Of a stretch of DNA of 64,000 nucleotides, positions 1 to 13,803 are shown one piece after another. The stretch is from Protula sp. h YS-2021. Taxonomy: Eukaryota; Annelida; Polychaeta; Sabellida; Serpulidae. The translations under genes were made by a program, and so were the position numbers. Below the pieces are notes generated by a model. The model searched no databases. It was not told where the DNA came from and saw only the letters and a program-made list of their open reading frames with translations. The stretch's first letter is position 1, and every line of letters begins with the position of its first letter. The DNA lies in NCBI GenBank assembly GCA_949752745.1, contig OX457025.1:102279524-102343523 (forward strand), read 5' to 3'.

Positions 1-797
1 ACAATTAAAATAACAACACACACATGCGCGCGTGCGCGCGCGTATGCAAAGCTGCACGAACGCGAAATTCTTCAAGTTCAATAAATAAAAACAAATCACT
101 TTTCCTTTCCAGCTCTGATGGTTGTTTGTACCAAATCCTACCCGATCATGTCGATGTGCCAACGAGATGCTGTCTTTGACATTTACTGTACATAGCTACT
201 CATACCACAATGATTCCCCTTCACTTCAAAACCACTTGCTAATATTGAAACAACATATCCTTGCAGAAATTACTCACGGCGCACCTGAAACTGACTTATC
301 CCTCATGTAGCAAAATGTCACGTCCTTTGATTACCGGCGTTTTTTTTTCGCTTACTCGAGTGATCAGAAAGTTTATACCTATGTGAAAAAAAAGCTTGTA
401 ACATCCACAGAAGCTACCGATATCAAGGTATTGATGTATTTACCATAAATACTTGCGTTTCAAATTGAAGGTAAACTCACAGTTCTATTGCAGTTTTTTC
501 AGTATTTATATTCCTGTCAAATTTTATCGAGCGGTTTGTTGGTTTCTGCTGCACATAGGTTTCCTGCTATAGAACTAGCAGAATCAATGGCGCGTCATAT
601 TAACGTTTGGGGGAGGTGGGGGGAGGGGGGAAGGAAGGGGGTGTGTGGGAGAGAAGCATGGCTGATTGCTTGCATTGTTGGCCGCGTCCTTTGGGGAGAA
701 TACGTGGGTTATGCTTCCCTAAACACCTGTGGTATTTGAACCGGGGGTCACAAGGGGCTTTTAATAGGCATCTTTGTGTTTTTATGTCCAGGGGTTT
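1..797. other. No gene recognised
   Basis: Starts with a (CA)n/(CG)n alternating purine-pyrimidine tract. Short ORFs at 122-310 and 488-813 have no recognisable domain, and a G-rich stretch lies near 607-650. I see nothing that supports a gene. Confidence 0.6.
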
Positions 798-1385
798 GCT
801 AGGATCGTTTTGATATTACACGAATCGTTTTGATATCACATGGATCGTTGTAATATCACACGGATCGTTTTGATATCACACGGATCGTATTGATATCACA
901 CGCATCGTTTTTACATCACATGGATTGTTTTGATATCACACGCATCGTTTTGATATCACATGGATCGTTTTGATATCACACAGATCGTTTTGATGTGACA
1001 CAGATCGTTGTGATATCACACGCATCGTTTTGATATCACATGGATCGTTTTGATATCACACAGATCGTTTTGATGTGACACAGATCGTTGTGATATCACA
1101 CGGATCGTTTTGATATCACACGCATCGTTTTGATATCACATGGATCGTTTTGATATCACACAGATCGTTTTGATGTGACACAGATCGTTGTGATATCACA
1201 CGGATCGTTTTGATATCACACGCATCGTTGTGATATCACACGGATCGTTTTGATATCACACACATCGTTGTGATGTCACACGGATCGTTTTAATATCACA
1301 CGCATCGTTTTGATATCACATGGATCGTTTTGATATCACACAGATCGTTTTGATATTACACGTATCGTTTTGATATCACACATGA
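798..1385. repeat. 20-bp minisatellite with GATATC core
   Basis: About 29 head-to-tail 20-bp units built on the core TTTTGATATCACACGGATCG, with variants TGGATCG, CGCATCG and CAGATCG. The variants recur in the same order around 961-1020, 1041-1100 and 1141-1200, giving a higher-order repeat. No gene overlaps it. Confidence 0.95.
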
Positions 1386-2530
1386 AAGTTCTTTGAGTTT
1401 TTGGTGTGAAATGCCAAGACCAGGGCAAAATGTTTACTTTTTCAGCTCGGGGTCCAGCGGGATCCGGACCTCTGAAGCCACGGGTCCCGAGGTAAAGTGG
1501 TGGGATCCCGACAATTTCGGGCAATAAAAAAATTAAAATTCTATAAAATCAATTTTATTGCAACAAAAATAAACTCGATTAGTGATATCATGCAAATCAC
1601 AAAACTACTACTTCTAACAATAAAAAAGAAACACTGAATGATGCTACATTAAACAATGAAAAAATCAATCATTTTCGATATTAGCGGTGATACTGAACAG
1701 TTGCTATGGAAATGAACGTTTCTATCCCTGAATTAATGCTGCCGACTGTGCAGGCCATTACGCTCTCTTATAAGTTAGTCTGCACTGTGAGACAGGTAAC
1801 TTGCAAGAGAACACCGTCTTTTTTTCTGGGCCCTCGCGGGACCCTAGGGTCAAATTCCAGGGGTCCCAAGCTGGTTATCAGGGATTCCCGGGACGCCGTG
1901 AACTTATGCCCCGCTTCAAGATTTCACAAAACAAGTTTTTACTTTTTTTCAAAGTTATACTTCTCTGACAGTTTTTGCAGAATCGCTTTAAAATATGGCA
2001 CGAATGTTTCTGATTGCTCTCCCCCGCCCCCCCATACCCGCTACATATAAGGTTATTGCTTTTCTTGGCGAGCTGCCAAAACTTGGCGAAATGGCTGAAG
2101 AAACATGTAGACCTTACACACTGTATGTACCATTATAGCTGTGATCGTTTTTCTTTTTTTTTTTTCAAATTTAATATTTAAATTTAGCAAGCCGAGAAGG
2201 CCAGAAGCTTTTTTGTGGGCTTGTGCATTTTTAGATGATCGAAGATGTAGATTCCGCGCGAATCAGAAAACATACGGTGCTTCCTGTCCCACAGCAGAGC
2301 GTACAGAGTGTGCCCGTACTTAAGCGGCTTGAATGAGCGCACTGCACGAACCATAAATGAAGACCCACCCAGCTCTGTTGTTGTAAAGCGGCTGATATCT
2401 AAGGAGATCTGTCTGTTATCTATAAACACAGAGAGGATGGATTTAAAAAAAAAATAGTCCGCTCTTTTAATGAGTGCTGTCTTCGCGGAAGCTCCAGCTG
2501 GTCGGCGGAGTAAAAAGATGTTACACACAT
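1386..2530. other. No gene recognised
   Basis: AT-rich spacer with two related G/C-rich patches (about 1445-1510 and 1828-1905) that share GGGTCCC-type words. Short ORFs at 1706-2050 and 2141-2323 lack domains. Confidence 0.5.
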
Positions 2531-2533
2531 CTG

Positions 2534-2755
2534 ACCGAATCGCCGTAGAGTTGGCTGTTGGACAACAACAGAACAAAGCGCCGTAGAGGTTGGCTGTTGG
2601 ACAACAACAGAACAAACCGCCGTAGAGGTTGGCTGTTGGACAACAACAGAACAAACCGCCGTAGAGGTTGGCTGTTGGACAACAACAGAACAAACCGCCG
2701 TAGAGGTTGGCTGTTGGACAACAACAGAACAAACCGCCGTAGAGTTGGCTGTTGG

Positions 2756-2794
<39 letters not shown>

Positions 2795-3756
2795 GAACAA
2801 ACCGCCGTAGAGGTTCGCTGTTGGAAACAACAGAACAAACCGCCGTAGAGGTTGGCTGTTGGACAACAACAGAACAAACCGCCGTAGAGGTTGGCTGTTG
2901 GACAACAACAGAACAGACCGCCGTAGAGGTTGGCTGTAGGACAACAACAGAACAAACCACCGTAGAGTTGGCTGTTGGACAACAACAGAACAAACCGCCG
3001 TAGAGGTTGGCTGTTGGACAACAACAGAGCAAACCGCCGTAGTGGTTGGCTGTTGGACAACAACAGAACAAACCACCGTAGAGTTTGCTGTTGGACAACG
3101 ACAGAACAAACCGCCGTAGAGTTGGCTGTTGGACAACAACAACAACAACAGCAACAACAACAACAACAACAATAACAGAACAAACCGCCGTAGAGGTTGG
3201 CTGTTGGACAACAACAGACCAAACCGCCGTAGAGGTTGGCTGTTGGACAACAACAGAACAAACCGCCGTAGAGGTTGGCTGTTGGACAACAACAGAACAA
3301 ACCGCCGTAGAGGTTGGCTGTTCGACAACAACAATACAACCACCGTAGAGTTGGCTGTTGGACAACAACAGAACAAACCGCCGTAGAGGTTGGCTGTTGG
3401 ACAACAGCAGAACAAACCGCCGTAGAGTTGGCCGTTGGACAACAACAGAACAAACCGCCGTAGAGGTTGGCTGTTGGACAACAACAGACCAAACCGCCGT
3501 AGAGGTTGGCTGTTGGACAACAACAGAACAAACCGCCGTAGAGGTTGGCTGTTGGACAACAACAGAACAAACCGCCGTAGAGTTGGCTGTTGGACAACAA
3601 CAGAACAAACCGCCGTAGAGGTTGGCTGTTGGACAACAACAGAACAAACCGCCGTAGAGGTTGGCTGTTGGACAACAACAGAACAAACCGCCGTAGTGGT
3701 TGGCTGTTGGACAACAACAGAACAAACCGCCGTAGAGGTTGGCTGTTGGACAACAT
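2534..3756. repeat. 39-bp minisatellite with nested CAA microsatellites
   Basis: About 30 copies of a 39-bp unit containing GGACAACAACAGAACAAACC and GCCGTAGAG. At 2755-2795 and 3135-3177 the ACAACAACA core of one unit has expanded into a long (CAA)n run. The unit is a multiple of three and has few stops, which explains the long open frames on both strands; I do not read them as genes. Confidence 0.95.
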
Positions 3757-4140
3757 TCACAGATGTATTTTTTTTCATGTACATGAGAGAGGAGGACAAA
3801 AAAATCTAGCCTAAGATAAGAGTCATGGGTGGGTGGTAGGGGGGGAGAGGGAGGTAGAAGGGTACCATTCATGTATGGCCTTGTGAGGGGGGAAGGGGGA
3901 GGGGGTGTGAGGGGGAAGGGGAGTGTGAGGAGGAGGGGACGCCCAGTCCGACATTGAAATTAAAATCGCGCTCAGTCTTACCGTGTTCGAAATAAGTCTT
4001 TTTTTAAAAGAAATGTTTGTGGTCATGACGTTGATGATTCAAAGGAAATAACAATCAGGAAAACCGCCGCCCTCCACGAGTGGGCCAAGTTTAGTTTTCC
4101 GAGCTTAAAGGGCCCTGGACTTCGACGAAAACCGATTTAT
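3757..4140. other. Spacer with G-rich low complexity
   Basis: A purine-rich GGGGAGAGGGAGG-like stretch at about 3830-3945. No gene seen. Confidence 0.5.
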
Positions 4141-4149
4141 GCAGGAGAA

Positions 4150-4292
4150 GAAAAGTAACGCCATTAATTGGAAAAGTAACGCCATTAATGGGAAAAGTAA
4201 TCCCATGAATGGGCACTGTAACAAATTAATGGGAAAAGTAACGCCATTAATGGAAAAAGAAACGCCATTAATGGGAAAAGTAATCCCATTGT
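4150..4292. repeat. 19-21-bp tandem repeat
   Basis: Seven or eight imperfect copies of AAAAGTAACGCCATTAATGG. Short ORFs on both strands here are products of the repeat. Confidence 0.9.
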
Positions 4293-4598
4293 TTGTTGGC
4301 ATGGTGAGGTCAGAAAAAAGCATGGAAAGTCAGGAAAAAAACTGCTGAAATTCCTAAGAAAGTGAGGAAAAGTGTAGGGGGGGGGGCAAACGGTGAAAAA
4401 AGCAAGGGATAGTGATTGTTCCCTGTAATCTGCGAGTCCGAGCTGGACTGATGTGCTCGCCGTGCTTCTCGGTTGATTTCGGTTTTTTTGCTGGTTGATG
4501 ACCCGCAGTGTGTGCTTTTCGCGTGGGCGGGAAGAAAACTGGAGTGAATAATCGAAATGTTCATACGCTACGGATTGTCGTAAATGGTCCTCAGATGT

Positions 4599-4629
4599 TT
4601 GCATATATATATATATATATATATATATT
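4599..4629. repeat. (TA)n microsatellite
   Basis: About 15 TA dinucleotides, roughly 290 bp upstream of the first coding exon of the membrane-protein gene. Confidence 0.95.
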
Positions 4630-4689
4630 ATGTATCGGTTTTGTTATTTTCAGGTGGTGCCGTTGGGAGGCTCATCGAGGACGGTGTGT

Positions 4690-4850
4690 GCAGCACGTGG
4701 GTGGTACGTGTGTAGCTTGAGGGCAGCACGTGTGTAGCGCGAGGTTAGCACGTGTGTAGCGCGAGGTTGGCACGTGTGTATCGCGAGGTTAGCACGTGTG
4801 CAGCACGCGGCTAGCACGTGTGTAGCGCGAGGTTAGCACGTGTGTAGCGC
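4690..4850 (+). promoter_or_regulatory. CACGTG E-box tandem array
   Basis: Seven perfect CACGTG hexamers start at 4694, 4727, 4749, 4771, 4793, 4815 and 4837. The last six are exactly 22 bp apart, inside a repeat GCACGTGTGTAGCGCGAGGT. The array ends about 70 bp upstream of the putative start codon at 4920. CACGTG is the canonical bHLH-ZIP (USF/Myc/Max/MITF-type) site. A promoter role is inferred from position only. Confidence 0.6.
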
Positions 4851-4886
4851 GCGTGTGTAAAACAGTGCATAGCGCGTGGATGTGGG

Positions 4887-4898
4887 CGCGCATGCGCA
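4887..4898 (+). promoter_or_regulatory. NRF1-type palindrome
   Basis: CGCGCATGCGCA matches the metazoan NRF1 consensus YGCGCAYGCGCR exactly and lies 21 bp before the ATG at 4920. NRF1 sites are typical of TATA-less housekeeping promoters, so this is probably the core promoter or 5' UTR of the membrane-protein gene. Confidence 0.6.
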
Positions 4899-4919
4899 CG
4901 CGCTCTCCCTAGAACGAGT

Positions 4920-5010
4920 ATGGCGGGAGACAGTGGCGAGGGAGAGTGGGTGAGCGAGTGGCTAAGCGCCGTGCAGCTCACACAAGGACTGAGCCACAGT
5001 CTGAATCAAG
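4920..5010 (+). CDS. Membrane protein exon 1
   Basis: Start chosen at MAGDSGEGEWVSEWL, the ATG just after the NRF1 site. It ends CAAG|GTCAGT in phase 1, which joins exon 2 without a stop. Upstream non-coding exons cannot be excluded. Confidence 0.75.
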
Positions 5011-8000
5011 GTCAGTGATCACTTTCGCCTCTCTCCTATTTTTACATTCATGTGTATTTTTTATATTTTCATTTTATTGAACTATAGTTGGTAGAGGATG
5101 GTGAAAATGAATCTTAACAAAATCGGAATATACTGGATGCATATTTTGAATATAAGACTAGGTCTGAAACGTTGCATTATTTTGGAAATCGAATAAAAAG
5201 TGCCCGAAACATTCTGTTAATGTGGTTAAAAATCCAAGCTATTGCTTCTTGGGCTTGAAGTGCTGTCCACACAAATTCTCCGAATATGTCATAAGTGAGA
5301 ATGTTCTGGTTCAAAAGGTGCAACGTCTGAGTAGAAATCGATAAAAAAAAGTGACTGAAAAATACTTAACATTTTATTATCTAAAAAAACACTGTATTAT
5401 TTAAAATAATTCTGAAGCAAATAATAAACCACGTATTTTTTGGTAGGCTGCTCCGGAATACACTACCGATAAATCGAATGTTATCGAAATTGAATCTTTT
5501 TCATTATTTCTTCATTTCAGGTTGCAGGCTATGTAAACAACTTATCTTCTTGCCTTAGAAATAACAAAAAATTGAAAACACAAATAAATTTTTAAACATT
5601 ACAAATTTCGATAGTTTATTGAACACTTAACTACCAACATTTTAACAAAAGGTCAAATAACAATTCATTTTCCCAATATTTGGATTTTTCTTTCGCTAAA
5701 AGACAAAGAATTACATTGTTCGACTTATTTTGACCCTTTGGTATAAGAAAAATGAAACTTTTTTTAATTATTTGACATTCAAATTATTGGTAGTCTATTC
5801 CGGAAAAGCCTACTAAAAATATCTGGTTTCTTATTTGCTTTGGAATTCTTATTTTTAATAATACGGTGCTAAAATAAGAATTATGGAGCAAGTAAAAAAC
5901 CAGACAATTTTTTTAGGCTATTCTGGAAAATCAAATATCGGTACTTATTCAACTCTAAACTACCGACATTTTAAACAACAACCGGATATAATTAAATTTT
6001 CAACATTTGGTTCATTTCCCACTAATAATATGGTATTGTATTGAAATTATTATTGAATTATTATTAATATTGAAATTAGACCAAATTGGGAGAATACTGC
6101 TTCCTGGACTTAAGAGCCAATAAGGATTCGGATTTATCCGAATCGGGTTAATCCGGGAACATTGTGACTGCCGCGACCTGTCCGGATGATTAATCCGAAC
6201 ACATTGTTACTGCCCCGATCTGTCCGGATTAACGAGTTTCCAGTGTGATATTCAAAGCCGTACTGTTTTCGTTCAACAGACGAGGATCCAGATCTGGGAT
6301 TCAGCCTACACCAGAGACATGGTTTCCAGTACGACAACTCCGGCGATTACTATGGTTACTCCGACTCGGAATGTGATTCGCAGAACGATGACCAATCGTA
6401 TTCAAGTACCGACTCCGAGGATAGCAGGTGGGAAGGGGTTGGGGGGGGAGGGGGGAAAGTTCATCCCTCCATCTTGCTTCTTCAGATCATGAGCAGTTTG
6501 TCTTTTTTTTTCTTTCTGTCGTGTTTTTTTTATTTCCATTTGTGTGCGAACACACCCATTTCGAGTTATTTCCACGTAGCTAGGATTAAGTGTCTCGCGA
6601 CTAGATGTCGTACATTCGGGTTAGCACTAAAAACTAGGCCAAGGTGCACACTCAAAGTCCTATATCTCAGTAACCGATGCTTCGATCCAGCGTGGAAAAA
6701 CATTATCCACTTTCTATAAACAAGACCAAGTGCTATATAAATATGTCATAAGAGGTCATGATTGGCCACGTGATTGGTCACGTGATCCGCAGAAATAAAA
6801 AACACTGTGAATTATGGGTAACTGTCAATAACTGATGTCTCTGGCACATGAATACTGTTGATTTCAGATATGCACGGCGTTTCCGGTCCATGGAGGGTTA
6901 TCCGCAGTACAGGTCAGAGAGCAGAGAGGAGGCGAAAGCACCAAGCGAGAAGCTCCCTTCCTGGTTCGTCAACCAGCCGTTCCAGTACAGCGGCAAGGTG
7001 CTGCTGATCTCAGCACCCGGCCTACTGCTCATGCTGGCCTTAGGCGGCGACATGTAAGTGTGGCCTTAGTGGCGATATGTAAGTCTGGCCTTAGGCGGCG
7101 ATATGTAAGTCTGGCCTCAGGCGACGATATGTAAGTCTGGCCTTAGGCGGCGATATGTAAGTCTGGCCTTAGGCGGCGATATGTAAGTCTGGCCTTAGGC
7201 GGCGATATGTAAGTCTGGCCTCAGGCGACGATTTGTAAGTCTGGCCTTAGTGGCGATATGTAAGTGTGGCCTTAGGCGGCGATATATAAGTCTGGCCTTA
7301 GGCGGCGATATGTAAGTCTGGCCTTAGGCGGCGATATGTAAGTCTGGCCTTAGGCGGCCACATGTAAGTCTGGCCTTAGGCGGCGATATGTAAGTTTGGC
7401 CTCAGGCATCAATGTGTAAGTAAGGCGACGATCTGTCAATCATTTATGTTTGGCCTAAGGTGTCGATGTTTAAGTCTGGCCTAAGGTGGCGATATGTAAA
7501 TGTGGCCTTAAGCGCCACTATAAATAATAAATAGTTTAATTTTCTTATACACCAACATCACCTTGAAGTTCTCCATGAAAAAAAGGAAAATAGTTAAATT
7601 ATTAATTCTGAAAAGGTACAACATAATTATTATACGTATGCGGATATATAAAACTGGTAATAAGCTTTGCGGTATAAAAAACGTGTTGAGATGCTACTTA
7701 AATAGTTCAGTGGAAAGAAAAATTTCGGAGTTGTTCAGGTCGCTGGTTTCACAACGAAGGGCTGTGGTTGATAAGAGTCTGATGTCCGAACTGAGTTCTG
7801 GTTCAATTTGCGGTCAAAATGTTGGTCAAAATGGGCCAAAATGGGCCAAATTGGTGGTGAAAATGGGTCAGATTGGCGGTGAAAATGGGTCAGATTGGCG
7901 GTGAAAATGGGCCAAATTGACGGTCAAAATGGTCAAATTCTCAGTCAAAATGGGTAAAATTCCCGATAAAAATGGTTCAGCTTTGATGATCAAAGGCCTC

Positions 8001-11000
8001 GTCGCCTTTCTTTTATCTTAATGAGATTGACAAATACAATGGAATTGAACCTTTAATACGTTTATAAACATAGACTAAAATTTTAAAATGAAGTTCGGGA
8101 CCTCAGCCGGTAAACAGTGAGAATCAGAGCGCGGGATTTATGTGGCCTCGGCACTGCCAACCATCGTACAGCGCAGGATTTGTGTGGCCTCGGCACTGCC
8201 AACCGTCGGACAGCGCAGGATTTGTGTGGCCTCGGCACTGCCAACCATCGGACAGCGCAGGATTTGTGTGGCCTCGGCACTGTCAACCATCGGACAGCGC
8301 GGGATTTGTGTGGCCTCGGCACTGCCAACCATCGGACAGCGCAGGATTTGTGTGGCCTCGGCACTGCCAACCATCGGACAGCGCAGGATTTGTGTGGCCT
8401 CGGCACTGCCAACCATCGGACAGCGCAGGATTTGTGTAGCCTCGGCACTGCCAACCATCGGACAGCACAGGATTTGTGTGGCCTCGGCACTGTCAACCAT
8501 CGGACAGCACAGGATTTGTGTGGCCTCGGCACTGTCAACCATCGGACAGCACAGGATTTGTGTGGCCTCGGCACTGCCAACCATCGGACAGCACAGGATT
8601 TGTGTGGCCTCGGCACTGTCAACCATCGGACAGCGCAGGATTTGTGTGGCCTCGGCATTGTCAACCATCGGACAGCGCGGGATTTGTGTGGCCTCGGCAC
8701 TGCCAACCATCGGACAGCGCAGGATTTGTGTGGCCTCGGCACTGCCAACCGTCGGACAGCACAGGATTTGTGTGGCCTCGGCACTGCCAACCATCGGAAC
8801 GCACAGGATTTGTGTGGCCTCGGCACTGCCAACCATCGGACAGCGCAGGATTTGTGTGGCCTCGGCACTGCCAACCATCGGACAGCGCAGGATTTGTGTG
8901 GCCTCGGCACTGCCAACCATCGGACAGCACAGGATTTGTGTGGCCTCGGCACTGCCAACCATCGGACAGCGCAGGATTTGTGTGGCCTCGGCACTGCCAA
9001 CCGTCAGACAGCGCAGGATTTGTGTGGCCTCGGCACTGCCAACCATCGGACAGCACAGGATTTGTGTGGCCTCGGCACTGCCAACCATCGGACAGCGCAG
9101 GATTTGTGTGGCCTCGGCACTGCCAACCATCGGACAGCGCAGGATTTGTGTGGCCACGGCACTGCCAACCATCGGACAGCACAGGATTTGTGTGGCCTCG
9201 GCACTGTCAACCATCGGACAGCACAGGATTTGTGTGGCCTCGGCACTGTCAACCATCGGGGGGACGGCACAGGATTTGTTTGGCCTCGGCACTGTCAACC
9301 ATCGGACAGCACAGGATTTGTGTGGCCTCGGCACTGCCAACCATCGGACAGCACAGGATTTGTGTGGCCTCGGCACTGTCAACCATCGGACAGCGCAGGA
9401 TTTGTGTGGCCTCGGCACTGTCAACCATCGGACAGCGCGGGATTTGTGTGGCCTCGGCACTGCCAACCATCGGACAGCGCGGGATTTGTGTGGCCTCGGC
9501 ACTGCCAACCATCGGACAGCGCAGGATTTGTGTGGTATTGGGGCTGCCAACACGGCAGTGTATTCTAGCTGCATTGTTCTGCTCTAACTAAACATTCTGT
9601 CGTGATACAAAAGAGCAACGAGTTACATTAATCGGGTACTGAAAGCACAAATGATTGACAGTTTGAATTATGTCAGTTTGGCCTTAGTTTGGCCTGAGAT
9701 TAGCTTGCGTGTGGCCTTAGTTAGACCCTAGTTTGGCCTTAATTTGGCCTTGGTGTGGCTTTGGTTTGCTCTGAGTTTGGTTTTAGTTTAACCTTAGGCA
9801 GGGAGAGGCAAGATTGTCGTTCGGTAGCGTTGAAATGAACAGCTGAAATGAAAGCTTGGCCCATTCATGGCCGAAGTGCAAACAACGCCATTGTCTGTGA
9901 GAAAAAAAGACGTCCTCGGCGAGGCGGAAGTCATTCTTTCTACCGGAAGTCATTCGTTCTACCGGAAGCCATTCTTCCTACCGGAAGTCATTCGTTCTAC
10001 CGGAAGTCATTCGTTCTACCGGAAGCCATTCTTTCCACCGGAAGTCATTCGTTCTACCGGAAGTCATTCGTTCTACCGGAAGTCATTCTTTCTACCGGAA
10101 GTCATTCGTTCTACCGGAAGTCATTCTTCAACCGGAAGTCATTCGTTCTCCCGGAAGTCATTCGTTCAACCGGTAGTCATTCGTTCTACCGGATGTCATT
10201 CGTTCTACCGGAAGTCATTCATTCTGCGGGAAGTCATTCTTTCAACCGGAAGAGTGGCTAAATATAACCACAGGTATTACATCCAGGCATCTAGACAGGT
10301 GGGTGGGGGGTCGTGCGCTGACGCAGTGACATTGTCTCGATGCGGCCGTGCATATTGCCATAAAATAGGAATGATAATCCCCCACCTGTTTAAAAACAGG
10401 TTTAACCGGAAGTTATATGCGAGTTTCCGCCCTTGTTTGGTTTAGTAACCAAACGCCAGTCGATTTACGATTCTTATTATCGATTGATTATCGATCGGAA
10501 GGAAATGTGTTTGATAGTAGAAATCGTTTCCGCTTGGTCTCCCCGGTAGGTTCATCACCATAGCCACGCTGGGGTCGCTGGGCATGTACCTGTGCCACAG
10601 TTCCGGTTACTACGGGCGCACGCTGACGTTCTACTTGGTGACCTTTGTGTGCCTGCAGCTCACCGTCATCTATTCGGTGCTGCCACTGCTCTGGTAAGTT
10701 CTTACACGCTAGAAAAGATAAAAAAAGTGTGAGTGAATGAGTGAGTGGGGGAGGGAGAGAGTTAGGGAGAGAGGGAGGGAGATGGTGGTGAAGGAGGGAG
10801 AAGGGAGTAGAAGGACGGAGGTGAGGGTAAAGGGGGAGCAGGGAGTAGAGGGAGGGAGATGGGGGTGGAGGGAGGCAGAAGGGGGTGGGGGGAGGTAGGG
10901 TGGATGGGGCAGAGGGTTGAGGGAGGTGGGGATGGAGAGAGGAAGAGGGAATGGAGGGAGAAGGTTTCTACCAGCGGGTAGTATGTCACTCTGTTCTGAA

Positions 11001-11807
11001 AATTGCAACACAGCGTGCAGAAGGTTTGCAACCCGAATCCGTCAGAACCGTCAGTATATTGTAATTCGGTGACACAGATGACGAAGTTCTGCCAGGTTTA
11101 ACCAGTTCACCGTGCTGGGAACCATCTTTCCGTCAGCTGGCAATGCTCACGGACGAGTTGGGCCAAGAGTTCTTTTGGTGGGAAAGTTTTTCTTGGCTTT
11201 TCTGTGGTATTTATATACTGAGGACAGCTGTACGAGTTGTGGTATTACGCAGATCTAGTTTATGTACTTCAGTAGGCGTACGTATTGTGAGGGGACACAG
11301 ATCTAGTTTCAAAGGATGGGGGGTTGGCCGGAGGAGGGTAGGAGGAAGGGGGCGGGCGTACACAAAGGGACACACATCTAGTTTGTGATTGAGGTGCGCG
11401 TTACAGGAAGACGTGGTGGAACCTGGTGCTGGTGGCGCCCATCGTCACCTTCTCCGCCCTGACCGGCGCCTGGCTTCTCCTCGCCTTCCACTCCTTCCGG
11501 TCACGTGAGCCACAGCTGGCCGTCGCCATAGAAACCATGCTCTTCTCGCTCTATCCCGCACTGGGCGTGGTTCTCGTCACGTTTCTTCTAGCAACCGTGA
11601 CGTCTGTTATGACGGCGCCATATTGCTTGCTGTTCATTGGGTAAGAACTTTGGCTAATTAGGTCAAAGGAGGTTGATACTTCCTGTAGAGACAATATTTA
11701 GTCCATTTAATATTATCATATAGTGCTTAAATAAATTAATAATTAAATAAAATAACCAACTGAATGACTCACTGACTGACTAAAGAAATCAATAACTAAA
11801 TAAATTG

Positions 11808-11845
<38 letters not shown>

Positions 11846-13714
11846 CAACCGACATGATTGTTTACCAGCATTCTGTTGTAGTAACGTCGCTGTTAGTTAC
11901 TTGCTATATCTGTTAATATTCATGTTTGCTTATAAAACATTTTTTTTCCACTTTTTTGTGATTTTTTGCTGAATTTAAAATGTACGTTTTTTTTTGGAAA
12001 TTTTGTCGGAGAATATCGGATACCCACTATGCTTTATATTTGCAGATTTCCGATACTCCAGAATTTTCTCACCCCAACCATGTCGTCGTTTAAGAAGGTG
12101 GAAACAGGCAAACCGGAAGTGTGCCTCATCATGCAGCCATCGCAGATCGCTATGGGTGTCTTCCTGTACGCCAACAGCGCCCCGATCACATTCGTGGCAT
12201 GCGCTCTCGCTACCCACCAGCTGTTCAGTATCACTGCTCTTGTGAGTATTCGAGCATTCAGTATTCGAGAATTCAGTATTAGCCACTGGACTTGTGTTTT
12301 TGTGTTTTCAGAGGTACTTGTGTTAGTACTAGTATCTATGAACCTCGGAGTGGGATTTGTACTTCTCAGTATCAGGAGTACCACACGTCTTGCACATAGT
12401 GTACCGTTTTTTTCATTCGCCAGGTGGAGCTGGTGTTTGTCGTCTGCCTCAGCGTTCTGCTGGCGGCATGTTTTGACACGGAGCAGTTTATGCAAGAATA
12501 CGGTATGGCTTTCACCTTATAATATGAAAAAAAATAATAAAATAAATATTTCACCATACCCGCCTAAAAATAATAATAAAGAAAAAAATAATAAAATAAA
12601 TAAAGTAATAGAAAAGAAAAAGAAAATTTATTCCACTATGCAGCTGGACATAAGTGGTGTGATGCGCGGAATAGTGGAGTGGTGCGGGGGATGGCTGGGA
12701 GGGTACAGGGGCGATGGTGGAGGGAGGTACAGGGGGATGGTTGGGGAGTGTGATGCGAGGAATGGTGTAGCGGTGTGGGGGGGGGGGGTGGGGCGGATTG
12801 GGTACAGGGGGATGGTGGAGGGAGGTATAGGGGGATGGTTGGGGGGTGTGATGCGAGGAATGGTGTAGCGGTGTGGGGGATGGCGGGGAGGCTACAGGGG
12901 CGATGGTGGAGGGAGGTATAGGGGGATGGTTGGGGGTGTGATGCGAGGAATGGTGTAGCGGTGTGGGGGATGGCGGGGAGGGTACAGGGGGATGGTGGGA
13001 TGCGAGGAATGGTCTAATCCAATCATGTGCAGGAATAAACCCTTTGTGACGTCATAATGATTCATTTGGGTCCTGTGTACATTGCATGCCTGCTAACACT
13101 GATGTTTCTTTTCTTTTTTTTTTTGGTCAGGAATTTCTCCCAAATACAAGCGCCACTTTCTAATTGGCTGTGGCGGCGTTGTCATGGTAGCCGCCCCCGT
13201 GGTGCTGCGTCGCCATGGCATCCATTCACCACTGTTGCCATGGTTACCACTAGCCGCGCTGTTACATACAGTGCTTGTCTACTTACTGCATGGGAAACAT
13301 ACAAAGGTACGCTTGTGGTTTGTTTGTTTGGTTTTATTTGTTTGTTTGTTTGTTTGTTATATTTTAGCCGAGTTCACTGTTTACAGGTTGGCGTATTGTC
13401 GTACGTATATATGCACGTAATAATTTAAATGTAAAAAAATTCTTTTCTGTCCCATTAGAAAAACTGTACCCTAATTTCAGGCGGATTTAATCCGTTCTGC
13501 AGTGTGTAAATTTTGTGTACCATCTTAAAGTTGTTTTTTTACAATTTGGTTTAATCATTGCAGAGGGCTGTTTATGGTTGCTGCCTGGCGTTGCTATGTT
13601 TCTACGTCATCATCTTTACGCAGTTACCATGGAAACCGGAGTATCCTTGGTGAAATAAAATAATAATGATAAAAGCACTAATAATAATAATAATAATAGT
13701 AACAATAATAATAA

Positions 13715-13803
<89 letters not shown>

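Noticed and set aside
2184..3872. ORFs of 411-562 residues on the minus strand
   Set aside because: Products of a 39-bp minisatellite; the encoded peptide is a pure repeat.
8083..9591. Six overlapping ORFs of up to 483 residues
   Set aside because: They are the same 42-bp repeat read in different frames on both strands, inside an intron; no start context or domain.
8130..10252. Possible CRISPR array
   Set aside because: The repeats are contiguous with no unique spacers, and the genome is eukaryotic.
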